DNA of 22,091 bases from a virus. Positions within the stretch are counted from its first letter, which is position 1, and each line of letters starts with the position of its first letter. Location of the stretch: positions 1 through 22,091 of IMG/VR virus record IMGVR_UViG_3300049489_001195, one strand, 5' to 3'. The position numbers and the translations under genes were made by a program. The notes under the pieces are model-generated. The model saw only the letters and a program-made list of their open reading frames with translations. It made no database searches and was not told where the DNA came from. Shown one piece after another: positions 7,306-14,912 of this stretch.

Positions 7306-9093
7306 TCAGCCCCCCGCCGGGGCTGGAGCAAGGGGAAGAGCGTCTGCCGCCGCCCGGTTGCTTCGCCGATCGTACGCCTCGATCTCGCGCCGCACGCCCT
7401 CGGGATCGTGCGACGTGATGTTGTACGTCGGCGCGTGCGTGACCGAGACAGACGACGCAGCCTCACGCGCACGCTCGGCGATCGTCGGGTCGCCGGCGAC
7501 CTTTCGCGAGAAGAGCCGCCCCGCTTCTGTGGCGGTGGCGATCCGCTCGTCGGTCGCGAGCTCGTCCTCGGCCCGTGTCGCCACGTCCCCGAGCGACGCC
7601 GCGAGCGGGCCGAGGAGCGGTGCCAGGCCGGGGAGCACGCTGGCCATCGACGCCACCGTGGCGAGAGCACGGGCCACGCTGGCCTCGAAGCGCGTGAACG
7701 CGAGCCCGACCTGGTCGACGGCGCCGCCGAAGGTGAGCGCGACGCCGTGCGCGCGCAACCACTGCTCGACGAGCGCCCCGATCTCGGAGCGGCCGCCGCG
7801 GAACGCCGTGACGAGGTCCTCGAAGACGAGAAACGCCTGCAGCGCCGGGCGGACGACGGCCCAGATCATCAGGCCGAGCATCGTCAGCTGGTTCAGCAGG
7901 ATCGCGGCGACGGGCTCGAGCGCGCGCCACACGATCCACAGAGCGCTCGAGCGACCGACGACCGCGGAAGCGTTCGTCACGAAGTCGCTCGCCCACGTGA
8001 GGAACCGGTTGAGGGTCGGGAGGATGTACTGCGCAAGGCGCGACCGGAGCGACGTCAGGATCACGTCGAACTCCGCCATGGAGTCGTGTGCCTCCTCGGC
8101 GCCGGCGACGACGTCCTCGGAGAGACCGCCGCCCAGCTCGTCGAAGCGACCGCTCAGGCGATCGATCGCCTCGGGCCCCTCGTCGATGAGCGCGAGGAGC
8201 TGGGTGCCGCCCTCGCTGAAGATGCGCTGGGCGATCGCCGCGCGCCGCGTGCGGTCCTCGACGCCGGCGAGCGCCCGCACGGTGTCCGCGAAGAGCTCGC
8301 CCTGGTCTCGGAGCTCGCCGTTCCCGTCGCGCAGGGCGACGTGGAGGCGGCGGAAGTCGCGGACCGCTGGACCGCCGCCATGCGAGGCAGCCTCGACGTT
8401 GCGCGCGAGCGCGCCGAACGAGCTCGTCAGCGCCGTCGTCTCGAGGCCGGTCTGCTCGGCGATGAAGCGCCACCGCTGCAGCTCGGTCGTCGACACGTTC
8501 AGGCGCGCCGCGAGGTTCGCGAGCTCGTGCCCCTCGTCGATGAGCTCGCCGAGCATTTCGACCGCGGCACGCACCGCCGACGCGACGGCGGTTGCTGCCG
8601 CGGCGATCGCCGCGAGCCCGGCGACTGCCAGGTTCGCGGGGGTCGCCCACGCCCGAAGGCGCTCCTGCCACGTCTTGGCTTGGTCCGACGCCTTGCCGGT
8701 CGCCTCGGCCACGGGCGCGATCGCGCCAGGCAGCGCCGCCGTGTCCTCCTGCAGCTTCCTCGCGGCGGCCGCCGCTTCGCGCTCCTTCTGCTCGAGCGCG
8801 GAGATCTCCTGGCCGTACGCCTTGGCCGCGTCCTGGGCGCGGAACTGCGCGCGGCGAAGCTGCTCCACCTCGGCGGCGTCTGCCCCTTCGGCGGACTGCA
8901 GCCCGCGCAGGCGCTGGCCGAGCCGGCTCGCCATGTCGGCGGCCTCGGCCTGCTTCACGCGCAGATCCTCGATCGCCGCGTCGGCGGGCGCGAGGGACTG
9001 GACGTAGCGGTCGAGCTCGCGGTTCGCGGCCGTCACGGCGCCGGCGCCGCGCACCTTCACGTCGAGCTCGGCCAGCACCTCCCGCAGTCCCAC
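7306..9093 (-). CDS. Tail tape measure protein, 595 aa
   Basis: This sets tail length and fills the tube lumen until ejection. The start is GTG at 9093 with GAGAGG upstream; the frameshifted chaperone ends 6 bp before it. Residues 20-120 are charged and helical, rich in Ala, Glu, Gln and Arg, and are likely coiled coil. A hydrophobic segment spans about 153-180 and another lies around 400-425. Residues about 190-260 (LANLAARLNVSTTELQRWRFIAEQTG..) have the HELANLA-like motif common in tape measures. The C-terminus ends in a short Pro/Ala stretch. At about 0.15 nm per residue the length predicts a tail near 90 nm, which is an inference. Confidence 0.9.
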   Translation of the reverse strand: MGLREVLAELDVKVRGAGAVTAANRELDRYVQSLAPADAAIEDLRVKQAEAADMASRLGQRLRGLQSAEGADAAEVEQLRRAQFRAQDAAKAYGQEISALEQKEREAAAAARKLQEDTAALPGAIAPVAEATGKASDQAKTWQERLRAWATPANLAVAGLAAIAAAATAVASAVRAAVEMLGELIDEGHELANLAARLNVSTTELQRWRFIAEQTGLETTALTSSFGALARNVEAASHGGGPAVRDFRRLHVALRDGNGELRDQGELFADTVRALAGVEDRTRRAAIAQRIFSEGGTQLLALIDEGPEAIDRLSGRFDELGGGLSEDVVAGAEEAHDSMAEFDVILTSLRSRLAQYILPTLNRFLTWASDFVTNASAVVGRSSALWIVWRALEPVAAILLNQLTMLGLMIWAVVRPALQAFLVFEDLVTAFRGGRSEIGALVEQWLRAHGVALTFGGAVDQVGLAFTRFEASVARALATVASMASVLPGLAPLLGPLAASLGDVATRAEDELATDERIATATEAGRLFSRKVAGDPTIAERAREAASSVSVTHAPTYNITSHDPEGVRREIEAYDRRSNRAAADALPLAPAPAGG

Positions 9094-9099
9094 GGTCCG

Positions 9100-9662
9100 C
9101 TACCTCTCTGCGTCCTCGAACGCGTCGATCACCGCGTGCGCCTCGAGCGCGTCACGCCACGTCCACCTCGCTCGGATCTCCCAGGGAGGCGACTGGTAGC
9201 GGCCGCTCGTCGAGATCCGGTGCACGAACCAGTCGACCTCCTTGGGGATCCGGACTACCCGGCGTCCGCCTCCGACCCCTTCGCCAGTGCCGCCGGCACC
9301 GCGAAGACCTCCTCGAGCCCGTCGAAAAAATCGGCGAACTCGGCCTCCAGGTGCTTCCGCACCAAGAGCGCCAGCGCGAGCTTCCGGCCGCGCAGGTGCT
9401 CCCTCCGGTCGGCGAGCTTCGGCATGAGCTCCTCGCCGTCCACGACCTCCACGACACGCGTGTACTTCACGACGACGTCGACGAGCTCGCGCCAGTCGTT
9501 CGGCGAGATCGCGCCGAGCAGCCCCGCCGGCCCGCTCGCCCCCGCCGCCACGAGGACGCGGGCGAGGCGGAACATCCACGCCTGACCGTCGGGCACGGAC
9601 CAGGGCAAGAGCACGTACTCGGTGCCCTTGATCTCGTGACGGATCTGCTGCTCGTCGCTCAT
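9100..9662 (-). CDS. Tail assembly chaperone, long form by -1 frameshift (G-T-like), 187 aa
   Basis: This long product shares the first 113 residues of the short chaperone. It then shifts to the -1 frame at T-TTT-TTC (9330-9324) and gains 74 residues ending in HAVIDAFEDAER. The extension frame has no ATG or TTG between the short-form stop and its own end. Its only GTG is internal and would give about 40 residues, so a frameshift explains it better than a separate gene. The extension has a low-complexity Gly/Arg linker and then VDWFVHRISTSGRYQSPPWEIRARWTW, which looks like a folded domain. It ends 6 bp before the tape measure gene, as expected for a G-T protein bridging tape measure and tube. 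Frameshifting itself is inferred from sequence. Confidence 0.8.
9255..9662 (-). CDS. Tail assembly chaperone, short form (G-like), 135 aa
   Basis: This is the zero-frame product, ending at a TAG at 9257-9255. It begins MSDEQQIRHEIKGTEYVLLPWSVPDGQAWMFRLARVL, a strand pair followed by helices, the usual plan of tail assembly chaperones. These proteins coat the tape measure during tube polymerisation and are absent from virions. It lies between tube and tape measure genes, the conserved place for this function. The start ATG at 9662 is 3 bp after the tube gene stop. Most ribosomes are expected to make this form. Confidence 0.85.
   Translation of the reverse strand: MSDEQQIRHEIKGTEYVLLPWSVPDGQAWMFRLARVLVAAGASGPAGLLGAISPNDWRELVDVVVKYTRVVEVVDGEELMPKLADRREHLRGRKLALALLVRKHLEAEFADFFDGLEEVFAVPAALAKGSEADAG
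9279..9348 (-). promoter_or_regulatory. Programmed -1 ribosomal frameshift signal
   Basis: Three elements occur in order on the minus strand. GGAGG at 9348-9344 lies 13 nt before the heptamer T-TTT-TTC at 9330-9324, which is read as GAT TTT TTC in the zero frame. A hairpin follows at 9306-9279: CTTCGC pairs with GCGAAG, then a small internal loop, then GTGCC pairs with GGCAC around a GGC loop. The spacer between heptamer and hairpin is 17 nt, longer than the usual 5-9. The layout resembles E. coli dnaX. The slip leads exactly into the open frame that reaches 9100. Confidence 0.78.
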
Positions 9663-9665
9663 GGA

Positions 9666-10115
9666 TCAGGCGACGGGTGAGGAGCCCTTGATCTGTGCAT
9701 CGAGCTTGCCGACGAGCTTCCACTCGTTGGCCTTCGCGCTGCGGTCGTAGGACAGGTTCGGCGGCGCCTTCACCGCGAAGAACGGCCCGCGGTAGAGCGC
9801 GCGACCGTTCCGGTCGCGGATGAAGAGCGACCGGAAGCGACGTCCGGTGCCGCCCGGGTGCCACGCGCGCCGCGCCTCCTCGAAGACGTCGTTGGCGTCC
9901 GAGGTCTGCAGCACCTTCACCGTGATGATCACGGTGTCGTGCCCAGCGTTGCCCGAGACGACGAGCTCGCCGCTCGTGCCGGTGACGTGCTCGACGTTCG
10001 CGTTCTCGAACTCGATCGTGAGGAACTCGCCGTCGGCGGTCCCCTTGTTGATGTCCCGGCCGCCGAAGTCCATCGTGACCTCGTCGGCGTTCAGCTGCTT
10101 CGTCTCGCCCGACAT
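9666..10115 (-). CDS. Tail tube protein (DUF3277-type), 149 aa
   Basis: This is the inner tube subunit of the contractile tail. The ATG at 10115 follows GAGGAGG at good spacing. Near the N-terminus, EVTMDFGGRDINKGTADGEFLTIEF matches the DUF3277 opening: strand, FGG, I/D, G-x-ADG-x-F, strand. VSGNAGHDTVIITVKVLQTSDANDVFEEA (about 55-83) matches the family segment with T-x-x-L-Q-T-S-x-x-N. The length is normal for the family. It lies straight after the sheath gene, as in other contractile tails. High expression is expected, and the strong ribosome binding site agrees. Confidence 0.9.
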   Translation of the reverse strand: MSGETKQLNADEVTMDFGGRDINKGTADGEFLTIEFENANVEHVTGTSGELVVSGNAGHDTVIITVKVLQTSDANDVFEEARRAWHPGGTGRRFRSLFIRDRNGRALYRGPFFAVKAPPNLSYDRSAKANEWKLVGKLDAQIKGSSPVA

Positions 10116-10129
10116 GGTGGCGCCTCCTC

Positions 10130-10155
10130 AGGGTCAGGGTGCAGGGTCAGGGTGC
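10130..10155. repeat. Tandem 13-bp direct repeat at the sheath stop codon
   Basis: AGGGTCAGGGTGC occurs twice back to back on the plus strand (10130-10142 and 10143-10155). The copy at 10143-10155 contains the sheath stop codon. The other lies in the sheath-tube spacer, just before the tube gene ribosome binding site. It looks like a small replication-slippage duplication. Confidence 0.8.
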
Positions 10156-11856
10156 GACGGTGCCGCTGATGTCGAAGTGCCGGATCGCGCCCTGCACCTC
10201 GCCCCCGAAGCGCACCGAGCGGTAGCGGCGCGCCTGGCGGTCGGCCGCCTCGGTCTCCGCACGCGGCGTCGCCTGCGACGTCAGCGACGACTCGACGAGG
10301 ATGTTGTACGGCTCGCGCGCGGCGCGGAGCAGCACGTTCTGCACGACGCCGTGGTAGCGGTCGATCCCCGCATCCGTGAAGGGCACCTTCTCGGCGTTCA
10401 CGCGGAAGTCGAAGCTCGCGAGGTCGAGCTCGCTGTCGAGCCAGAGAAGACCCGTCACGACGTCGGCCCACTCGCCGCCCGAGACGAGACCACCGATCGT
10501 GATCGCCGTGCCCTCGTTCACGCCGGCCGGGATCGCCTCGACGTAGACCGTGCCGTTCTTGCCGGCGAGCGGGTCGGTCCCGGTCCCGACGATGCGGTTG
10601 ATCACGTCCTCGGAGAACGCGTCGGCCTCGATGCCGGGCAGCGTCTTGAACTCCCAGTCGGCCTGGCCGGGCACGAACGGCCCGTGCACCACGCCGAACG
10701 CGACCGCTTCGGGGAACCGGCCGTGGTTCTTCCGCGTGTGGAAGGGCTTGGTGTGGAGGTAGCCGAGGTCCTTGAGCGCGCGCGCCACGCCTTCCTCGTC
10801 GTCGGTCTCCTCGTCGCTGTCGATGTCGTGCGTGAGGAGGAGGACGGGCTCCGTCTCGGCCCACGCCGCAGCCTGGACGATCTGCGCCTCGCTCTGCGCG
10901 TCGGCGAGGATGAGACCGAACCAAGCGGCGTCCGCGTTGCGGAGGTTGGTGAGGTCGGTCGTGAGCGTCGTCCCCGGCACCGCCGTGCGGTCCTCGATCG
11001 CCCAGTTGTCGGTGAGGTCGCGCCACGCGTTCCACGCCCCTGCCGTGTCGCACGCGATGTCGACGTACGTCGTGCCGTCCGTGGCCGTGATGTCGAGGAG
11101 GCCGTCCTCGTCGAACTTGCCGCCCACGCCCATGAGGAGCGTGCCGTTCGTGCCCGACTGCGCCGGGATCGCGACGCCGGTGATCGACGACCAGAGCTTC
11201 GTGCCCGTGAGCACGGTGTTCCCGCCGTTCGGGATCAGGAAGTCCTCGGTCTGCACCCGCCCGTCCTCGTCGGTACCCGTGACGACCATCGTCGTCGCGT
11301 CCCAGTCGGCGTGGTTGTTGAGCGTGAAGGTGACGTTGCGCGGCGGCGAGATCGCCGTCTCGTCCATCACGCCGTTGAAGTCGGTCGCGTCGAGCGCCTG
11401 CGTGCCCGCCGTGCTGCCCTGCCCGCTCGCGATGATCGCGTCGGGGTCCGCGTTCACGAGGAGCGTGAGCGCCGCGGTGAGCTCGGCGACCGTCGGCGTC
11501 GAGTCGGCCGTGATCTCGAAGGTCACGCCGTGGACGGAGAACGAGTAGACCTCGGCCGCCGTCGGAGCCGACGGCGTGAGGCGCATCGACTGCGTCGGAG
11601 CGCCGGCGCGCTTGCCGACCTTGAACTGCGGCGGCCGGTCGCTGCTCGAGCAGAGCGCGACGGCCGCGAGGTAGATCGGGTGCGTCTCGGGCATCCCCAG
11701 GTCGAGGAGCTCGGACGGATCCGTGAACGTCCGCGACACCGCCGCCCAGAGAGCGTGGTAGCCGAGGATCATCGCCATCGAGAAGTTGGGGCGGCTCGAG
11801 AAGCGCGTCCGACGGACGATGCTCGAAGAGACGAAGCGCGAGAGAGACGTCGGCAT
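10147..11856 (-). CDS. Tail sheath protein (DUF3383-type), 569 aa, with inserted Ig-like domain
   Basis: This is the contractile sheath subunit. The ATG at 11856 has GAGGAG upstream. The N-terminus (SRFVSSSIVRRTRFSSRPNFSMAMILG) and the centre match the DUF3383 plan. The centre has a TVAELTAALTLLVN segment, then DLTNLRNADAAWFGLILADAQ and AAWAETEPVLLLTHDIDS. The C-terminal third (FRVNAEKVPFTDAGIDRYHGVVQNVLLRAAR) fits the conserved core where subunits interlock. Residues 169-246 form an inserted beta domain beginning ISPPR and ending in a Gly-rich stretch. This domain recurs in the capsid decoration protein of this window. The tube gene follows after 31 bp. Confidence 0.9.
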   Translation of the reverse strand: MPTSLSRFVSSSIVRRTRFSSRPNFSMAMILGYHALWAAVSRTFTDPSELLDLGMPETHPIYLAAVALCSSSDRPPQFKVGKRAGAPTQSMRLTPSAPTAAEVYSFSVHGVTFEITADSTPTVAELTAALTLLVNADPDAIIASGQGSTAGTQALDATDFNGVMDETAISPPRNVTFTLNNHADWDATTMVVTGTDEDGRVQTEDFLIPNGGNTVLTGTKLWSSITGVAIPAQSGTNGTLLMGVGGKFDEDGLLDITATDGTTYVDIACDTAGAWNAWRDLTDNWAIEDRTAVPGTTLTTDLTNLRNADAAWFGLILADAQSEAQIVQAAAWAETEPVLLLTHDIDSDEETDDEEGVARALKDLGYLHTKPFHTRKNHGRFPEAVAFGVVHGPFVPGQADWEFKTLPGIEADAFSEDVINRIVGTGTDPLAGKNGTVYVEAIPAGVNEGTAITIGGLVSGGEWADVVTGLLWLDSELDLASFDFRVNAEKVPFTDAGIDRYHGVVQNVLLRAAREPYNILVESSLTSQATPRAETEAADRQARRYRSVRFGGEVQGAIRHFDISGTVAP

Positions 11857-11859
11857 GGC

Positions 11860-12465
11860 TTAGGGCTCCTCGGGCAGGGAATCGATCTGCAGCGAGTCCC
11901 CCAGGACATCGCCGCCAGCGCTGGTGATCTGGCCAGCGCCGAGCTCGTCGAACGACGTGACCTGCGCCTCCTCGATGAACTCGATCGGCGCATCGGCATC
12001 GACGACGCCGTAGCTGATCGTGACGTCCAGCGCGGCGCCGCTCCGGAGGCGCGAGCTCTGCTCGACGTCCAGCGTGACGACGTCGGCGATCCGGACGATG
12101 CCGACGCCGAGCGCTCGGAGCTGCGCGAGCACGCTCGGGAACCGGAGGCGGGTCCGGAGGCGGGACGCGTACACGCGCGCGCTCTCCTCGAGCTTCTGGC
12201 TCGGCGACCACACCGACACCTGCAGCGTCTGCTCGCGCAGGCCGTAGACCGTCGGGATGACCTCGGTCGGCACGTCGGACGGGGTCGCGACGTACGCGAC
12301 CTCGTCGACGCCCAGGCCGATCTCGCCGAGGAAGTCGACCACCGCGCTCGCGCCGACGACGACCTGCTGCGGCTCGCCCCGAAGCGCGCAGGGGATCTCC
12401 ATCGCCGCGGCGAAGATCGCCGCGATGCCGGTCGTCGCGTGGCCCATCGCTGCGTACGTGGCCAT
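11860..12465 (-). CDS. Neck/tail terminator protein, LIC_12616-like, 201 aa
   Basis: It probably caps the tail and joins it to the head connector. The start ATG at 12465 overlaps the preceding stop (TGATG); the stop is 3 bp before the sheath start. The middle (VIPTVYGLREQTLQVSVWSPSQKLEESARVYASRLRTRL) fits neck terminator proteins of the gp12/LIC_12616 type: strand, L-Q-V-S-V-W-S, helix. A further IADVVTLDVEQSSRLRSGAALDVTISYGV resembles the family's closing strands. The order HK97-gp10-like, this gene, then sheath is the conserved connector order. The N-terminal Ala-rich segment is less typical. Confidence 0.78.
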   Translation of the reverse strand: MATYAAMGHATTGIAAIFAAAMEIPCALRGEPQQVVVGASAVVDFLGEIGLGVDEVAYVATPSDVPTEVIPTVYGLREQTLQVSVWSPSQKLEESARVYASRLRTRLRFPSVLAQLRALGVGIVRIADVVTLDVEQSSRLRSGAALDVTISYGVVDADAPIEFIEEAQVTSFDELGAGQITSAGGDVLGDSLQIDSLPEEP

Positions 12466-12920
12466 CAGCCGGCCTCCGCCACGATGCGTCCGCCGACCCG
12501 GCCCTCGATCGACTCCTCGAGGTGACCGGTGTCGCGGAGGCCGATGCGCCGCACCGTCGCCCGGACGAGCCGCTGCGCGCGAGCGGCCACCCGTCCGAGG
12601 GCGCGCTCGACGTGGCCCGTGTCCGAGCTGCCGTACATCGCGCTCTTGAGCGCGCGCTGCGCCGCCTGGCTCAGTGCCTTCTCGAGCTCGGGGCGCTTAT
12701 GGTCGATCGTCGAGCGCAGGAACGACTTCGGGCCCGCCGTCGGAGAGCTCCCGAACTCGGTCACGCCGGCGACCGTCGCGACCGTCGCCCTCGTCGGACC
12801 GCGGTGCTCCTGCGCGCCGGTGTCCTCGTGGACGCCGACGGTCACGCGCGGTGGGTTCGCGAGATCCCGGAGCGCGGCCTCGAGGCGGGCCATGCCGCGA
12901 TCGCGATCGATGGCGCTCAT
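12465..12920 (-). CDS. HK97 gp10-like head-tail connector/tail completion protein, 151 aa
   Basis: The ATG at 12920 overlaps the DUF4054 gene stop (ATGA). The segment VATVAGVTEFGSSPTAGPKSFLRSTID (about 48-74) is the key sign. HK97 gp10-like and related virion morphogenesis proteins carry a small-residue helix, EFG, then P-x-x-x-F-L-R. The remaining C-terminal half is helical and Arg/Ala-rich. A DTGHLEESI stretch (about 128-136) resembles the D-T-G-x-L-x-x-S-I motif seen in this family. It probably sits at the neck and aids head-tail joining. Confidence 0.82.
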   Translation of the reverse strand: MSAIDRDRGMARLEAALRDLANPPRVTVGVHEDTGAQEHRGPTRATVATVAGVTEFGSSPTAGPKSFLRSTIDHKRPELEKALSQAAQRALKSAMYGSSDTGHVERALGRVAARAQRLVRATVRRIGLRDTGHLEESIEGRVGGRIVAEAG

Positions 12921-13213
12921 TCGAGCACCGTCCGGTAGCCGAGCCCGATGCGCGCGGTGATCCGCTCGAGGGTCGCCTGGTAGGGCGTGCGCCCCTCGTC
13001 GTCGATAAGCTTCGCCTGCTGCCCGAACGGCGAGCGGGCGAGGGCATCGGCGGCCTTGAGGCGCTGGACGCGATCGGCCTCCGTGCCGCACGCCGTCGCG
13101 TCCACCTCCGCCAGGGCGTCGGCGAGCGCGGTCGTCACCATCGCCGGATTCGACGCGTGGAGCGCGGCGAACTCGGGATGCTGCTCGACGAAGCTGGCGG
13201 CGGAGACGGTCAC
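12917..13213 (-). CDS. DUF4054 head-tail adaptor, 98 aa
   Basis: The product is a small all-helical connector protein. The GTG at 13213 starts MTVSAASFVEQHPEFAALHASNP, the usual DUF4054 opening, where F-x-x-x-x-P-E-F is conserved. It continues with VTTALADALAEVDAT, ADRVQRLKAADALARSPFG, and TPYQATLERITARIGLGYRTV, three further helices as expected for an adaptor that plugs onto the portal. No strong Shine-Dalgarno sequence precedes the GTG. Earlier in-frame codons include no ATG, GTG or TTG back to the preceding gene, so this start is the best available. Confidence 0.82.
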   Translation of the reverse strand: MTVSAASFVEQHPEFAALHASNPAMVTTALADALAEVDATACGTEADRVQRLKAADALARSPFGQQAKLIDDEGRTPYQATLERITARIGLGYRTVLE

Positions 13214-13257
13214 GGCGTGTCGATCGGTCGGCTGGATCCTGGTGCGGTGCGGTGAGA

Positions 13258-13692
13258 TCAGCCGTTGCGCGTGGAGCGCATCGGCTTGTCGTCGGTCTTG
13301 GCGTCGGCCGTGGCGGCGGCCTTGAGCCGCGCCTCGAGCTCGGCGATGCGCGCCGAGAGGTCGCTCTCGATGGCCGCGGCGCGGGCCTCGGCGGAGCGCG
13401 CGGCCTTGGCGGCCTGCGAGAGCCGGGCCTCGATCTCGGCCTCCGACGGCAGCGCGATCTTGGTGCCTCCGTCGGTGACGGAGATCCCGTCGCGACGACG
13501 GTTGAAGACGGGCTTGAGGCCCTTCTCCGCGAGCAGCGCCGCGAAGTACCAGTCGGGCACCTCGATCTTCGGCGCGGGCGCGCCCTTCGCGGGCGCGTCC
13601 AGCACGGGCGCGCGGTACGCCTTCCCGTCCGGACCCATGCGCATCGGGAAGCTCCACGCGCGCTGGCTGCTGTCGTTGATGAGCGTGACCAT
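13258..13692 (-). CDS. Uncharacterised structural-module protein, 144 aa
   Basis: I do not recognise this protein with confidence. The ATG at 13692 follows GAGGAG, a strong ribosome binding site. The first 75 residues look like a small beta domain: MVTLINDSSQRAWSFPMRMG, a central VPDWYFAALLAEKGL segment, and a closing DGISV. This resembles short phage proteins that present a folded N-terminus. Residues 82-128 are Ala/Glu/Arg-rich with a heptad-like pattern (SEAEIEARLSQAAKAAR..), so a coiled coil is likely. It lies between the capsid gene and the connector genes. It could be a minor capsid or head-completion factor. Confidence 0.7.
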   Translation of the reverse strand: MVTLINDSSQRAWSFPMRMGPDGKAYRAPVLDAPAKGAPAPKIEVPDWYFAALLAEKGLKPVFNRRRDGISVTDGGTKIALPSEAEIEARLSQAAKAARSAEARAAAIESDLSARIAELEARLKAAATADAKTDDKPMRSTRNG

Positions 13693-13705
13693 CGTCGATC
13701 TCCTC

Positions 13706-13724
13706 GAGGCGTTCCTGACGCCTC
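13706..13724 (-). other. Perfect 7-bp hairpin upstream of the 144-aa protein gene
   Basis: On the minus strand GAGGCGT and ACGCCTC enclose a 5-nt loop (CAGGA). The ribosome binding site GAGGAG lies a few bases after it. It is the second of two hairpins in the 89-bp spacer after the capsid gene. No T-tract follows, so it is not a standard intrinsic terminator. Confidence 0.7.
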
Positions 13725-13725
13725 A

Positions 13726-13753
13726 GCCCCGCCGGGAACTTGTCCGACGGGGC
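13726..13753 (-). other. 10-bp GC-rich hairpin after the major capsid gene
   Basis: On the minus strand GCCCCGTCGG pairs with CCGGCGGGGC around an 8-nt loop, with one U-G pair. It begins 28 nt after the capsid stop. There is no U-tract after it. It could protect the capsid message 3' end, give partial termination, or be an RNA processing site. Confidence 0.72.
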
Positions 13754-13781
13754 GAGGTGACCGAACGCGCTGGGCGCCGGC

Positions 13782-14912
13782 TCAGTCGAGGTTCTGGACG
13801 TACAGCATCAGCTTCGGCTGACGCACCTCCACGCCGCCGCAGCGCGAGCGGGCGTTCACGAGCCACTCGAGGTTGCGCACCTCGGGCGGGCTCTCCTCGT
13901 ACTGGATCGAGAACGGCCAGAAGAGGACGTTCGGATCCGCCTTGAGACCGCCGCCGGGGCCGGTCGGGTAGAGGATGCCCATCGGCGCGTCGCTCGCCGC
14001 GACGTCGGGGGTGACCGCGTCGTCGAGCTTCACCCAGCGGACGATGTCCTTGATGATCCGCGCGTTGCGCAGGAAGTACTGCTTCACCGAGAGGTCGGTG
14101 ACGGTGCTGCCACCGACGGGCAGCGTCGCGAGGCGCCCCTCGTACGCCGTCGGCAGCACGAGGACGTAGCCCCCGGGCTGGTTGTCGCGCGCGGCGGCGA
14201 TGACCGTCTGCTCGAGCTCCGCGAGGTCGGCGAGGATGTTCGCGACGCTCTCGGTGAGCCACTCGCCCTGCGTGAGCGTGTGCAGCGTGACGCCGGCGTT
14301 GTTGAAGAAGCCCGTGAGCCCGGCGCCCGCGTCGCCGCTGCGGCCGATCTTGTCGAGCTTCCGCGCGATCGCGTTGCCGCACGCGACGGCCTTGTCGCGC
14401 ACGAGCGGGACGCCGGCGAGCGCCGCCGCCTCGAGCTCGTCGACGCTGTAGGCGTAGGCCGCCCGGACGTTGACGTACTTGTTGAGGTCCTCGCTCGCCG
14501 ACACGTCCACGCGCGGCGCGTCGCCCGCGAGGTCGTGCGTGACCGCCGCCTCGCCGCGCTCGTCCATGATGCGCGTCGAGTACGACTTCGCGCCGCGGGC
14601 GTGGCCGCCCTCGACCGGCACGAACTCCGCCGCGCGGAGCGCGTCGTAGATCACCCGCTCGACGGTCGCGCGCTGGAAGACGAGCTCCCGCGCGAGGAAC
14701 GCCGAGTAGTTCGCGTCCGTCCGGACGCGATCCTCGAGGCCCGGCATCTCGCGCAGGATGCGCAGGTTGCGCTCGACGAGCGCGTGGTTGCGCTCGAGGT
14801 AGGCGGCGTCCTGGCGCGCGGTGCGTGCCGCGAGGGCCTGGCGGTGCATCGGCGTGCCGACGACGTAGTCGGTGCCGTCGACGCGCTCGGTGCGGGGCTG
14901 GAGATCCATCAT
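13782..14912 (-). CDS. Major capsid protein (DUF2184 family), 376 aa
   Basis: This is the main shell protein, expected to have an HK97 fold. The start ATG at 14912 (or the adjacent ATG at 14909) follows GAGAGG. The N-terminal 60 residues are charged and helical. The core includes ELVFQRATVERVIYDALRAAEFVPVEGGHARGAKSYSTRIMDERGEA (about 75-121) and later SASEDLNKYVNVRAAYAYSVDELEAAALAGVPL (about 137-169). Both fit DUF2184 capsids, where a 'Y-x-Y-x-x-x-E-L' helix is typical. The C-terminal FWPFSIQYEESPPEVRNLEWLVNARSRCGGVEVRQPKLMLY matches the P-domain end. It is followed by a hairpin-bearing spacer, which fits its need for high expression. Confidence 0.88.
   Translation of the reverse strand: MMDLQPRTERVDGTDYVVGTPMHRQALAARTARQDAAYLERNHALVERNLRILREMPGLEDRVRTDANYSAFLARELVFQRATVERVIYDALRAAEFVPVEGGHARGAKSYSTRIMDERGEAAVTHDLAGDAPRVDVSASEDLNKYVNVRAAYAYSVDELEAAALAGVPLVRDKAVACGNAIARKLDKIGRSGDAGAGLTGFFNNAGVTLHTLTQGEWLTESVANILADLAELEQTVIAAARDNQPGGYVLVLPTAYEGRLATLPVGGSTVTDLSVKQYFLRNARIIKDIVRWVKLDDAVTPDVAASDAPMGILYPTGPGGGLKADPNVLFWPFSIQYEESPPEVRNLEWLVNARSRCGGVEVRQPKLMLYVQNLD

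Noticed and set aside
9100-9864. Single 254-codon minus-strand gene in the -1 frame of the chaperone
   Set aside because: Its first two thirds overlap the clear chaperone and tube-gene end and read as Arg-rich shadow. Only the part after 9324 looks like protein, which fits frameshifting.
9820-12525. Very long plus-strand open frame (901 codons) antisense to tube, sheath, neck and gp10-like genes
   Set aside because: The translation is Arg/Asp/Val-rich without domain structure and lies opposite genes with clear families. High third-position GC makes stop-free antisense frames. The same applies to plus-strand frames at 7162-9585, 19711-21525, 18326-20137 and 15788-17551.
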